A DNA stretch of 64,000 nt. Origin: Penelope pileata (taxonomy: Eukaryota; Chordata; Aves; Galliformes; Cracidae). How positions within the stretch are numbered: position 1 is the stretch's first letter; each line of letters begins with the position of its first letter. Shown here one piece after another: positions 49,532-61,500 of the stretch. The translations under genes and the position numbers were made by a program. Under the pieces are notes generated by a model. That model ran no database searches. It was not told the origin of the DNA and saw only the letters and a program-made list of their open reading frames with translations. Location of the stretch: positions 272,075-336,074 of the forward strand of contig WBMW01000226.1 in assembly GCA_013396635.1 (NCBI GenBank), given 5' to 3'.

Positions 49532-50020
49532 GTGTTTAACCTGATAAACTGGAAAGGAATGTTGACTTGCCAGTTTCTGTTTAGAAGCCTTGCACCATCT
49601 TGGCCAAGGCAACATGTCCTAAAGGGAAGTGTTGCATTCAGTGCACTTGCAGTACATCAAAGTCAAACATCTGTACCACAGTTTCATTCCTGTTCAGTCC
49701 AAGAGAGCATGCACAGGTATTCATGGGAAGTCCATAGTGTAGAAATGGAAATTCTTCAACATCCAATCAGATATACTTCTTTAAAACTCACCTTCCTTTC
49801 TTTTATCAGGTCATTTATCCCCAAAATGAGAAGATGGCTTTGGTTACAGATTTCCCTTCTCAGCAATTCTGTTGAGCTAGACTCCAAAGCATGGGCAGAA
49901 AATCCTCACGTTTTTCATAGCAGTAAAAATCTGAAAGTGAAGCTAAGTGGTATGTGGCGCATCAGATTTCTAATGTCAGCATGGGAAATGTTTAAAAGGA
50001 ATAATGTTGCAAATATTTGA
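49532..50020 (+). other. Longest open frame in the window (162 codons), unrecognised
   Basis: The frame begins MFNLINWKGM and ends MFKRNNVANI. Composition is mixed, without a signal peptide, clear membrane segment, repeated motif or known domain. No splice-site or promoter evidence is visible, and the base composition does not differ from the surroundings. In AT-rich DNA of this length one frame of this size can occur by chance. I do not call a gene. Confidence 0.2.
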
Positions 50021-52278
50021 AAAGTAATGTAATGAGGTAAAGAACAGGATATGACAATATATAGTTTTAATTCCTCTGAAGAAAAAAATATATGTGCCTA
50101 AAATGAATTTATTTAAAAAATATTCAGTTATTCATCAGTTTAGAAGGCACTGGATACTGAGTTACACTGATATATTAGCCTCTTTGTGAAAATCTATCAC
50201 TTCATTCTTTTATCTGATTAATAGCATGTAAAATTTCATTTCTTTTATCAAGAATTTATCACTAATCCTGAGCTTTGAAAATTTAACTTATTTTTTTCAG
50301 ATGTAGTGAAACAATATATGTTTTGTCATATTGTGCTCACGTGCAGGACTTTTTTCCTGATAGCCTCAGATTACCTAGTGAAACTTTGTAACCATTTGGA
50401 GCATTGTATTTTTGAAGGACAAATATATTTTCATAAATCTTTAGCAGTTAAATAGGTTCCATCACTTTCCCTCAACACCACCCCCTCACCCCCCTAAAGA
50501 AGGGAAGGGGGGAGTGAAACCAGCAGTTATTGTACCACTTTTGTCACATTCAATGAATGTCATTTTTGGCTACAAATGCTTTGGTTTTTTCCTTATTTAA
50601 AAATAATTAAAAAAAAAAAGCAGAGTGTATAGATTACTGCTGCTTGTACTATCAAACATGGAGACACTGTAGTAGTACTTACACTTCCTATTTATCTTAA
50701 ATTTGTCTCTCCATTCAACAATTTGTTGAAAATAATATTACCTACCAGGTTGGTTAAGATAATGCAATAATTTTTTACTCTATTTATTTCTCAAGAACAC
50801 ATGAAAAGTTTTCATGTATTAAAAATCTTGTACATAAAGAAAAGCTCTGTTTCTTTAAAGGGTTTGTTTATTTGTAGAGCTAAGATTGAAAACCAAAGGA
50901 CTAGAAGAGATCTCTTGGACAATGTCCCTGACACACGACTGTCTTTTATTGTAAAGTCATCCATATCCACTGTAACAATAATTCTTTTTCCTCCTTGCAC
51001 TTTTGTGTTATGACTTTTGGTAGCATCTCTTGATTATACAAAATGAATGCTAATTTAAATATTTTCAAATTAAATTGTTACCTGTTATTCCTCATCTACA
51101 AAGTCATTCATGTTCAAATTCAAAACGCTACCATTGTGACTACCTTGTATATCACTTAGTTACTTGAAACATTAGCTAAATGTTAGCCCATTAATGAATC
51201 CTAACAAAAGTCTGTGTGGGATCTAGAATGACACCCTATTTTTCAGATGGAAAGTTTGAGGGAAAAATATTTGATCCAAGCATATTGAAATCAACCTTGT
51301 TTTCTAAGCTTTACTGATTTAGTAAATCTGTGGATTGTGCAGAATGGTTATGGTCTCCAGAGATCACTTAGAAGTTATGCTCAGTGGTCTGCTAAAGGGT
51401 TCTGCAGAATGTACAAGAGCATATAGGTGCTCTGACTCAAGTAGAATTGGCCTGAGAAATGTTCATATTAATCAGTTGTGATAAAGTCCTATTTCAAATA
51501 AGAAATTTTCCCATATCATTTCATAGAGACTCTTACATTCACTGGGTATTCACATTATCTCTAGAATCATTTGCATATCTATCTAATATTTAAGGAGGTA
51601 TACGATGTCCCCTAGTGGTGTATATCAGCATAAAAATGCTGAACGACTGTTGTGTTTCCTCAGAGTTTTAAAGATAGTATGTAGAAAAAACAAGCATACA
51701 TTTGAACTGAAGAAACTGTAGAATATGGCACACAGCAAAGAATGTTGATGTTTCATCACTTTTTGCATACTAACAAACAAAAATTTTATGGAAAAAATCC
51801 TTAAGACAATGTTATTGCATTAGAATAATTTCAAAAACATTCCAAATCTTTACCATTCCACTATTTTCTCTCTTTCTTGGTTTTTGATCACACTACCTCC
51901 TAATAGTGTCAATCACCAATTCACTGGGGATACTGCAGATGCTGAATGAGATAAAATCCATCTACAATTAGATAGAGAGCCTTACAGAGTAGACATTTTT
52001 TATCCTGAATTAATTCTTCATGTTGTAAAGACTTTCATTATTATATTTGTGAAATACTTTAAGAGAAAGACAGTTCTTGTTACATGAATTTGTAACAATG
52101 AAAGCTCTAAAATAAAATTTTACCATATTAACTAATTTTCCCTTATTCTTGCATAACTCAGAAAACTGTAAGAGACCTCACACAGCTGGCAGGGGGTACT
52201 CTCATTCTACAAAGTACAGACAGATAAGTAACTAAACAGTAATGCCTTCTTTAGCAGGTTGAATATTGAAGAGTTGTT
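50021..52278. other. AT-rich non-coding stretch
   Basis: Nothing supported. The 50,801-51,013 (+) and 50,812-51,000 (-) frames are mutual shadows. Confidence 0.5.
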
Positions 52279-52325
52279 TATCATAGAATGACTTAGGTTG
52301 GAAGGGACCGTAAAGATATTTCCTC
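52279..52325 (-). mobile_element. CR1 3'-end fragment, very short
   Basis: tcatagaatgacttaggttg followed by gaagggaccgtaaagatatt is the reverse complement of the last bases of CR1 including the ATTCTATGA-type terminus. The rest of the element is absent, so this is an extremely 5'-truncated insertion or a remnant. Confidence 0.8.
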
Positions 52326-55300
52326 GTAAGTCTATTTGACTTGATATTTTTATTTCTACATGGCCAAAAACTTTATTTTTAATTTCAAAATGCTTAGCAA
52401 AAGTGTCAATACTAATAGGTTGAAATTTTAGGCAGTAATTTCTGACTGAAGAGTTTTATGGGTTCTTGTAATAAATATTATGAAAATTAAAAGATACAAC
52501 AGTTTATTTTGAGCAACTATATAATATAATATATATGTGTATATACTATGTACACACACACACACGCACATATGTATACATATTTCAACCAAAGCAATTC
52601 ATACTTTTCTGGGAAGTTTTTATATCATACCTTTAAGAATCCATTCACTAACAAACTCATAAACATGAATTTACAAGAACCTGAATGGCAGAGCTATTGC
52701 TCTCAATCAGCATCCTCTTTAGCTCTTCTTCAAGAAAGTTTTCAGCAGCTAAGCCGCAAGATAATTGCCCTAGCTCATTCCCAAGAAAATTGTAGAGATA
52801 AAAAGATACAGTAAGACTATTCAGGGAGTTGCTGAATATATCTCTCTGCCAACTTCTTGCAGCAGCATCTTTCCCTGTTTGAGGCTATCTGCAGATTTAG
52901 CCCGTGTTCTGCGGACACAAAATTAGAGAGAGAAGGATGTCACAAAGGCTAATTGTAATCTTTGTTGTGAAAGTCATTACAGAAGCATTATAACCCAGAC
53001 GGAAGACTGTGATATCACAAACCCTTTTCTCATAATTTCCACACTTTTGCGAGGAAGATTGTTCAATATGGGTTATTTTCAGAGGTGTTGTGGTTTAACC
53101 CAGCAGACTTTTGAAATCTCAGGAATGTAAATGTTGAGACATGTTTTGTTCACTGGCCATACATGCAATTCACAAGACATTTTCCACATCAGAACAGAAA
53201 AGAAAACTATAAGTAAGGAAATGCCTAATCATAGGATAGGCAACAAATTATGGTACTACTTCTTTTAAGTGTAAGGGTAGAAGCTTCAGGATTCTCTTAA
53301 ACATTTCTGATAAGTTTTCAAGTATATATTGGCTTACATTCATACCTAATTCATTATGTTTTCTGATATTTTCCAACGTCTTATTAATTTTCAGCATCTT
53401 ACTGACTCTATAGTCACATACTACTACACAGCCCTCCCCTTTGGCACTATATCCCTCATCTCAAGGCCAGTGACGCATTTTTTTTTCCTGAGTCAAAGTG
53501 AGTCAAATATGTGAAAACAAAGGAAAAATTCTTTTTCAAGGGGATTTTCTCTTGCGTACTCTTTCATTCTCTGCTTCCCTCCCTTCTCTACCCTCCATCT
53601 CTCTCTCCTTGGGACCTGGATGCCCCACACAGCATGAAATATTAACAAGATAATGATTTTTATTTCCATTGCAGGAGATCAGAGGAGCTACTAAGAAAAG
53701 CATTGCTATGAAGCAGAATGCAGAGAGCATCATCATCTGAAGAGTAGTCACCAGCCTTTCTCTGTGCAGCAGTGATGTTAATGTATAAGGCTATATCTTA
53801 ATAACCATCTCAATTGGCTATTAAAATGCTGCGCTGCACATTAGAATCACTACCACACTGCTACAGGAATACTTACCAAAGATGCAGTCCCTGAAAATTA
53901 CCTTCAGCTCAATGGAATGCTGCCTTGCCAAATGAGCTGTCTCAGCTCTTCTGGTTTTCTGCTAAAGAAATAAAACTCTTCCTTTCATATTTTAAATTTA
54001 CATGATTATACTGAATGGCATCTTCAGCCAAGTCAATATAGAAGCAGCACAAGTGTACTGCATGCCATGCCTCAGAAGTCAATAGTAGAAGTACTCTGGA
54101 CTTCCTCAAGAACTATGTACTAACTTCTAGAGGAGTTGCTGATCTATTTTGGACAAGGGACAGTGGGAAAATGTAGCGAAACTTTGTTTCCAGAAGCCTA
54201 CACGTACAAACAAGCAAATCCTGAAAAAGTAGGATAACAGATGATGAAGACTGCGGGATGAATGTTGAGGTAAAAGATATGGATGGACTACAGTTAAAAA
54301 TAGGGAATGAAAAGGCTGGTACACTGTGCAGTAAAGAGGGAGGATGAAGCTTAACATAGAATTGAGTCCTTTGATCCAGAAAGATGGTTTATGTTCAACT
54401 TTGTCTCATCTTCTGAGTATATAGATTCAAGTGAGAACAGGAAAAGACACAAAGGTAGATGTGGAGTCATAGTAGATGATTGAAAGTCAAGTCAAAGGGA
54501 TATCTGGAACATAGCAACTGTATGTTTCAATTGCATAAGCTTCAAAATGTAGTCAGTGTCTGTTTGCTTTAGATATCCAGCCATCTGACTTGATCTGATT
54601 TGAAAGGCATAAACACGTTTGATAGGTATGAACATCTTACCTTCTCTTTAACTCTCCACACAGATACTGCACTGATTCTGCTATGCAGTCCAGCTCTAGT
54701 AGCTACACCTGATCTGCTTGATATAGTTTTAAAGACAGAACTAGTAACTTTGTATGAAACCAAGTTGCTTTGAAATATTCTGAAGAGCTAGTCCATAGAC
54801 ATAATGTTTTAAGCATACTCTGGGCCCCATTGATTTTGATGAATTTCTTATCTGAATTCCTAATGTATATCTGCCTAGGGGCCAGAGGCAATTGCAGCTT
54901 TTGGCCTAAGTCAGACATAATTTATTAGTCTGTCCCAGAGCCAAGGTCTCTTGAAGCTGAAAAGCAATAGCCCCAGGGAGTCTGCTAGCAGGCCTGTCCA
55001 GGAAATCTTGAGACCTTAAGGGAAACTTACAGCTAGCCCAATGGAGCTGACAGTGCTGGCAGTTTCATTACTGGTTTCATCTGAAATGCTGACAAGAACA
55101 TCAGTTTCAACTAAAAATCCAAAAGGACAGAAAGTTCTTATTTGTCAGAGAATTCAGATGTGTGATTTCTCAGAAACAAGACATGAAGCCTTGTTGCCAC
55201 TCAAATGCCCACATGTACAAACTAGAAACTGCTTTTTTGACAGCTCTACTGTAGAAGTTATCCTTCTTTTTATTTATTTATTTAATTCTCCATCTTCCCC

Positions 55301-56558
55301 TACAGTGTTCCCAGTCTTCCTATAAACTTCCTATAAACAGAAAACTGTTCAGGCTATGGAATTAAAAAAAAAAAAAAAGTATTCCAGACTATTTGAATGG
55401 ATAGGGTAATGGTTTATATAATCTGCTCCTAGAATTTGCAAATCTCTGCCATTAGAGTTAAGCAAAGTTTGGAAAGTGTTTTATAATTAGCTCTTCAAAT
55501 AGAAAAAGTGCTGCTCTTCAACAAAACTGTTCCTCCTCCCCAACCCTTTTGGTCTGATACCTTCCATCATTCTTTAGAAACACAGTAACACATCAGACTA
55601 CATGGTGACATTTCAGCCTACACAATTGTGGGAGCGAGCTAACACTAAGAAGCTTGCAGCACTCGAATGGAACGAAAAGTTTCAGTTGGAAAAAAAAAAT
55701 GTTTTGAGATTCTGAACTCAACCTTTCACTGAGAACTGCTTCTTGCACTTATAACTTGACAATCATTTTCAACCTCTGTTCATAAAATGTAAATTCTTCT
55801 GAAGTTAGTGGGTGGACAGAAAATCGATAGTGCTCCAAACAGTCTAACAGGTTCTGGGCTGGATTTCCTATTTCCAGGTACCAAAGCCCACATAACTTCT
55901 GGAAAGGGTAACTGTTGCCATGTGTAAGAATGCCCAGCTGTCAAAGGAGAGACCAGATGAGCATCTATGTTTAAAAAGAGAAGTAAAATCAATCTTACCT
56001 GGAAACAAACTGAGGCTCTGCAGAACGGAGCATCATGCTGTTATGCCCACCCCAGTCCCAGACATTTTTATTATTATTGCGCTTTAAATAGTCAGAGCCA
56101 CTAATTTATGAAACATCAGTAGTATGTACCAGGAAGATGCTGCACTGGTGACCTTGGATTTTTCAGCCCATTACTCCTGAGTGGTCTCCACAAGACTGCT
56201 GCATTGGCACCTGCCACACATAATCCCTCCAATGTCATGAAGAAGCCAAATTCTGTTTACATTTCCGAGGTCCTACCCTGTTGTGTCACAGAGCTTTCCT
56301 GTGAATACAAAGCGATGGAGGCCTGTCAGTGTGCTAAGGATACTTCCCTACTCCCATGCTCGCTTTCATCAATTACTTGATAGGGGTTGCAGAATAAGGG
56401 AAAGGAAGAAGAGCTTCCATTTTCGGGCTGCTTAAAGAAGTATTTCAGATCAACATAGAGTGTAAGCTTTAGTAATACTACTAAGTAAGTACTACTACAT
56501 AAAATCATTTTTACAAAAGAAATTAGATACGTGCAAGACAGACACACATATATTCTAA
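52326..56558. other. AT-rich non-coding stretch
   Basis: No supported gene. A TATA/CA microsatellite lies at 52,523-52,580. Frames at 52,548-52,814 (+) and 55,041-55,325 (+) have no recognisable product. A poly-A tract lies at 55,364-55,378. Confidence 0.5.
52523..52580. repeat. AT-rich tract followed by (CA)n
   Basis: ataatataatatatatgtgt leads into tacacacacacacacgcaca with short interruptions. Confidence 0.75.
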
Positions 56559-56915
56559 ATGCTTATGTCCAGAAAAAAGAGTCAACATAGTGCTTTCACC
56601 ACTTGTAACAAATTTTACATGCAAGCCATATTTGAAGTAATTAGCATAGTTGTTTTCCTCTTCATTTCTACAAAAGCAGCTGACAGACTACCCAGAGACC
56701 CTAAAGAACATTGCCTCAGGGGAAGACAAAAGCTGTCAACATCAAGCTGCAAAGATCTCTTTGAGGAGGAAAACACATTTTCAGCAAGAGAATTTGATAT
56801 GACCATTGATGAGCTGTTCAAATATGAAATACACACACTTGGAGAGAGCTTGCTGCAAACACATCCAGACCAGAAACAGAACATTTGGCAAAAAATTTGG
56901 CATGACAAAAAATGA
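56559..56915 (+). CDS. Candidate small secreted-protein frame, unrecognised
   Basis: The frame has 118 codons with possible starts at residues 1, 3 and 21. From Met21 (56,619) it gives 98 residues beginning MQAIFEVISIVVFLFISTKA, a good signal-peptide shape with small residues near a possible cleavage after STKA. The remainder is hydrophilic, with two cysteines (in KEHC and SSCKD, 15 residues apart), an acidic segment (DLFEEEN), and a helix-like, tryptophan-containing C-terminus ending WHDKK. I do not recognise the family. A pyrimidine-rich stretch ending in AG (ttcctcttcatttctacaaaag) lies inside the frame and could instead be a splice acceptor, making the downstream part an exon. An AATAAA occurs near 57,357. 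A 127-codon frame is open on the opposite strand. Chance remains likely. Confidence 0.25.
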   Translation: MLMSRKKSQHSAFTTCNKFYMQAIFEVISIVVFLFISTKAADRLPRDPKEHCLRGRQKLSTSSCKDLFEEENTFSAREFDMTIDELFKYEIHTLGESLLQTHPDQKQNIWQKIWHDKK

Positions 56916-58331
56916 AAACTGAAAGCAAGCATAAGGATATGATGGAATTTAGAAACTCTGGCATGCCATAAAGAGAAGAAGAGCTGAAGGGAAAGCAAAT
57001 ATGCCTAGCAAACAGAATACAAAAACATGCACTGGCTGGCAGCTCCAGCTAAGCCCTGGCCGCTACCAGCAAGCAGTGAATCAAGTGTTAAGAGAGCATT
57101 TTATGTCTCTTAAAATGTAAAATGTAGTAAAATGTAATGGAAAAATGTAGTAGATATGTTGATATTTCTGCATTTTGGTATTACAAAAACAACAGCAAAA
57201 AAGGTTTAATAACCCACCCCATAGAATTAGTAGAAAATTTTCTGTTTCAAAATCTTATTCAATTCCCACAATGGATTTCCAGCAACAGAAAAAATCTCCA
57301 TAAGCAATGTCCTTTTTTTCCCTCTTAAATATCTTCATTTTCTATTAGATGGTGAAAAATAAACTCAAACTTCCACCTCCAGCTCGCACACATTTCAAAA
57401 AATTACCAGGGAAGCCACAAGAAAAAACACATGCAAGCAGTTAATGAAAGCAACAAGATGAAAAATACTTAATCTATACAATTTGATGCCTTTTAGCTGT
57501 TTTCTAAAGCAATTCAGGCAGAGCTAAGATAATTATGCCACTGCAGACAATAAGGCAGTCATAACACAGGGCAGGTAAAGCCATGACAATAATGGAATGA
57601 TCTGAGTAAAGCCTATTATCTTCATTAATTTTCCTTCACTTTCTACTATGGTAGGGAGATATTAACTTGCTAATATCTTATATCCTATTCAAAGAGAACC
57701 ACATGCCTTGAGCAAATAAGCTAAATTATTAATTTCTTTGTATCAGGATTTATAAAATAATAATTATAAATAATAAATGTTAATTAATTAAATGTATACA
57801 TAAGTTTCTGGATACAGTCTTCAAGTGCAAAATGTGACTGCTGTTTATAGCAGAGTAACCCTGTCTGTTTCTTTAGAAACTCTGAAGAAGTCTGCTAAGA
57901 ATCTTAAAAAAGCCAGAGGATTTTTTATGAAATGCACCACTGAAAAAAGCATGGCTTATTTTGATTGTCTATTAGTATGATTTTATAGATATCTTTTTGC
58001 CTAAGAACATCTGCAGCTTCATAAATAAACATTTATATATATATAATATATATATAACAAGCATTCATAAACAAAGCTGCAAGTAAGCCTTTAGATATGT
58101 GTGGAGAGGGTAAGGGGTTCTTTTATTTCATGAGCCTTAAAGTCAGTTATTTTAAACTAGCAAAACTGAAAATATGCAATAATCCTCAAAACAATGTTCT
58201 CAAGTTTTCACAAAACTCTTTTAACACCAATTTCTATCATCCCTACTTCATTATTAGCCACAACTCTGATTCATCACCTTTACAGTGACTTTCAAAACAA
58301 ATCATTGCTACTTATTCACACGAGTAACAAA
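56916..58331. other. AT-rich non-coding stretch
   Basis: No supported gene. Short aaaatgta-type repeats occur at 57,112-57,153, and an AT dinucleotide tract at 58,034-58,056. Confidence 0.5.
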
Positions 58332-58570
58332 ATCACAGAACAGGTGACATTAGAAGAGACCTCTGGGCCCTTTTTCTCCAACCTCTGTTCAAGCAGAGCT
58401 ACTCAGAGCCAGACCCATATCCAGGCAGCTTTTGAAAATCTCCAGAGGAGACTCTACAACATCTCTGAGTAACCTGTGCCAGTGCTCCATTATCACCACA
58501 GTGAAAAAGAATTTCTTGATAATTAGATGGAACCTCTTTTGTTTCATTTTGTGCCCAATGCCTCTTCTTG
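58332..58570 (-). mobile_element. CR1 LINE 3' fragment, older copy
   Basis: The plus strand reads the reverse complement of CR1 from aatcacagaacaggtgacat through agaagagacctctgggccct, ttgaaaatctccagaggaga, ctctacaacatctctgagta and tgccagtgctccattatcac to gtgcccaatgcctcttcttg. Two minus-strand frames (58,389-58,610 and 58,399-58,620) carry frameshifted ORF2 end blocks (MEHWHRLLRDVVESPLEIF and others). It is more diverged than the copies at 1,208 and 19,739. Confidence 0.85.
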
Positions 58571-61500
58571 AAAGCATGAAACATGGAAAATAAATACATA
58601 AATAACCCAATTTTGCTCAAGAAATCACCCAGTGAATTAAAGTTCCCTATAAATTCTAAGCCATATAATACAACTAGAAAAGCTACAAAATAAACAGAAC
58701 TTATAAGACCTAACTTAGGACAGCTCTAAAAGCTTACTATTTACTTTGCATAGAAACATGAGAAAGAAAGAACACCCAAAAAAAAAAAAATTAAGAATTC
58801 ATTCTTTTTCTAAAATAAAAGCAGTAAAACATATTTTACCCCTCAAAAATGTTTATTGAAAAAGTTATCTATGCAGTCCAAAGATCTGTCTGTAGCAGAT
58901 GGTTAAAAAAAGCTTATCAAACTCTATATTTAAAATAGAACTCTCTCAAGAATTTTTCCTACTAGATGCAATGCTTTATTTCTATCGCAGATTCCTCTAA
59001 AACATGACAGACTAGAATCGAGATATATTTCAATTTCAATAATTGTAAAAAGGCTTAAATCTGTCACTCTGAAGCTATACAAAATAACTAAAAGAATCAC
59101 AAGAGACATGAGAATTATGACTTGGAGGCAAAACACATATCAACAGACCCTGACTGACAAAAGGAAATTTAACTGAAGAACGATATAAACTCAATGAGAA
59201 AATTATACATCTCCAAACACTTTAAATTCATAGGAATGATACTTTTGTCATTGTTCATTAATTCTAAAATATCTGAATTTCAACATCTTTAAAAATCAAA
59301 GTTAGAAAACTGAAAGGACATTTTGCAACGGTCTCTAATGTACTAAAATTTCTCATATTGATAGAGAAGTACTAGAGGTAAAGAATACTCCTCATCAGGT
59401 TTAGTACAGCGGAAAAAGCAGGTAATGGAAATAATTATTATATTTCCTGATATATAAATCTCACATAAGTACAAAACCCAGATGAATAAATTTGGTTTCT
59501 GTCAGAGATTTTACTATTTTAAAGGTAAGGTATCAGCTCCTATACTATGAACACTAGTCACAGTTACTTAAAGAGCGGACTATGAAAGTGGAGTAAAAGT
59601 TGTTGTCTCTTTTGCAAACCTGGTAACATGACCTTGTAGGACCAAAATTTCACATTGTTTTGGGGCAATACCAACCTCTATTCTCTATGAAGTGATACAG
59701 AAGATAAACACAGGCTCAGACTATAGCTCAAAATATAAAACGAGTTTGGTTATGGAGAACTGCTTAAGACCAAACCATCTGCACTTAACTGATTTCTTGA
59801 AGGAATTCTCCATTATGTCTCAACAAGTATAACAAGCTGAAGGATTTTGCAATTGGTAGGTGGTCTCCAGAATTCCCTTCTAAAAACAACTAACCAAACT
59901 ACACTAACAACATTAAAAGCAAATGACTTGCAAGCAAAAGTCAAAACGACAAACATTTAAGACAACCATTTTAGGTAGATAACGAAGATAGGCCAATTTG
60001 ATACGTACATTCCCACTACTGAGAGTACAGTAAATGAAGGAAACCTTTGTCAAATTCTTCAGAAGAGCTTACAGAGAAAGACATTGAAAAACTTTTATCC
60101 TTTTATCTCATATATTTTAATTTCAATTTAAGGTGAATAATGTCAAAAATGCAAGGAGAGGTTTTAGCTGTTATGAACTAATGAAGGTCCAGGAGAGCCA
60201 AGGACTAAAAGAGCTAGGGTTTAAAAAAATAAACAGACAAACAAACTAACAAAAACTCCAGAACATAAGAGCAATGCCACATCCACTCAAAAAATAAAGA
60301 AGACAATTTGGACAACTCTGTTAGTATAGTGCTTCCAGAATCACGATTGTAGGTGATATAAACAGCCAAAAAGGGAATTTGTGCCTCTAGGGTGCAATCC
60401 TGTTTCCATTTACTGAGATGTAGCTCCTCTTGAAGCCACTGCAAGTTATGCCTAGAGAAAGAGGGAAAATTAACTCCTTATTTACATTACAGACTACTCT
60501 CAAATCATTGATAGTTCTTCAAGAAACGTAGAGTCAGGGAAACTTACTGAGGAAGAGTCTCAGAGTACAAGCTGGTAGTTGAAATTGCCACAAAATAGAC
60601 ATTTGCAAGTTCATTAAAGCTTCTTCAGCAGCCAAAAGAATGAATGGAAAATTACATCGTGGAAGCTGTTGTTGCAGAATTACGGTAAACATGAAATCAC
60701 ATATATGCTATCATTCATGGTAAAATACACATGAAGTTCCTTTTAAAAAGTGAAAGAAAAAAATGAGAGAATTCAGCACTGGGAATAAGTTCAGAAGTTA
60801 TTTTATCAAAACTTCAGTGAAAGTTAAGTGACTAATTTCAAAGCAGAATTTTGCTTGACTAAGGAGAATTTAAATAAGAAACAGAGTGGGTCAACACCTT
60901 CACTTTATATTATGTACTTCACAGCCAAAAAACCCATCATTCCTTCCATCAATTGCACATTTTGCATTCTGAACAGTATGAAAAGCTGCCTGAAAATTAT
61001 AATTCTCTTAATGTTGCTATTTTGCATTAATATAGTGTGTTGGTCTTAAACTATTGCTGTGGACAAATTAGCTGAGCTAGCTTGCTTTCAATACTGATGA
61101 TCCCAAGGGAAAAATGCTGCTTGTTAAAAATAAAATCTTTTAATGTTCTCCTGAATAAGAAGATGTAGGATGTATACTTCAAGCATTAGCAATGCTCTTA
61201 TTATACCAAAATAATGTTTATGTAGGATAATGGCTATTACCATGCAGTAACATGATATTCAGACTAACATGAAGGTATTATCTACTAAGAAAAAAGAATC
61301 TTCCTTACACTAATTTTCATACACAAGTATTCTGACAAAAATTCTCATGTGGTCTTATGAACTGTGTAAATTCCACTGCTTACTTGATGTTTTCTTGGTA
61401 TCTGGAAACCAGTATTGGAAGGATGTATTTACAAAGTGGGGCTCAAGAAGATATAAATGGTATTGTTGGCTTTGTCATGCGCTTCGCCTTGTTAGAGTGG

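Noticed and set aside
53084..53107. gtgttgtggtttaacccagc, resembling the start of a common avian LTR
   Set aside because: Only about 20 bases match and no further LTR sequence follows, so an element cannot be supported.
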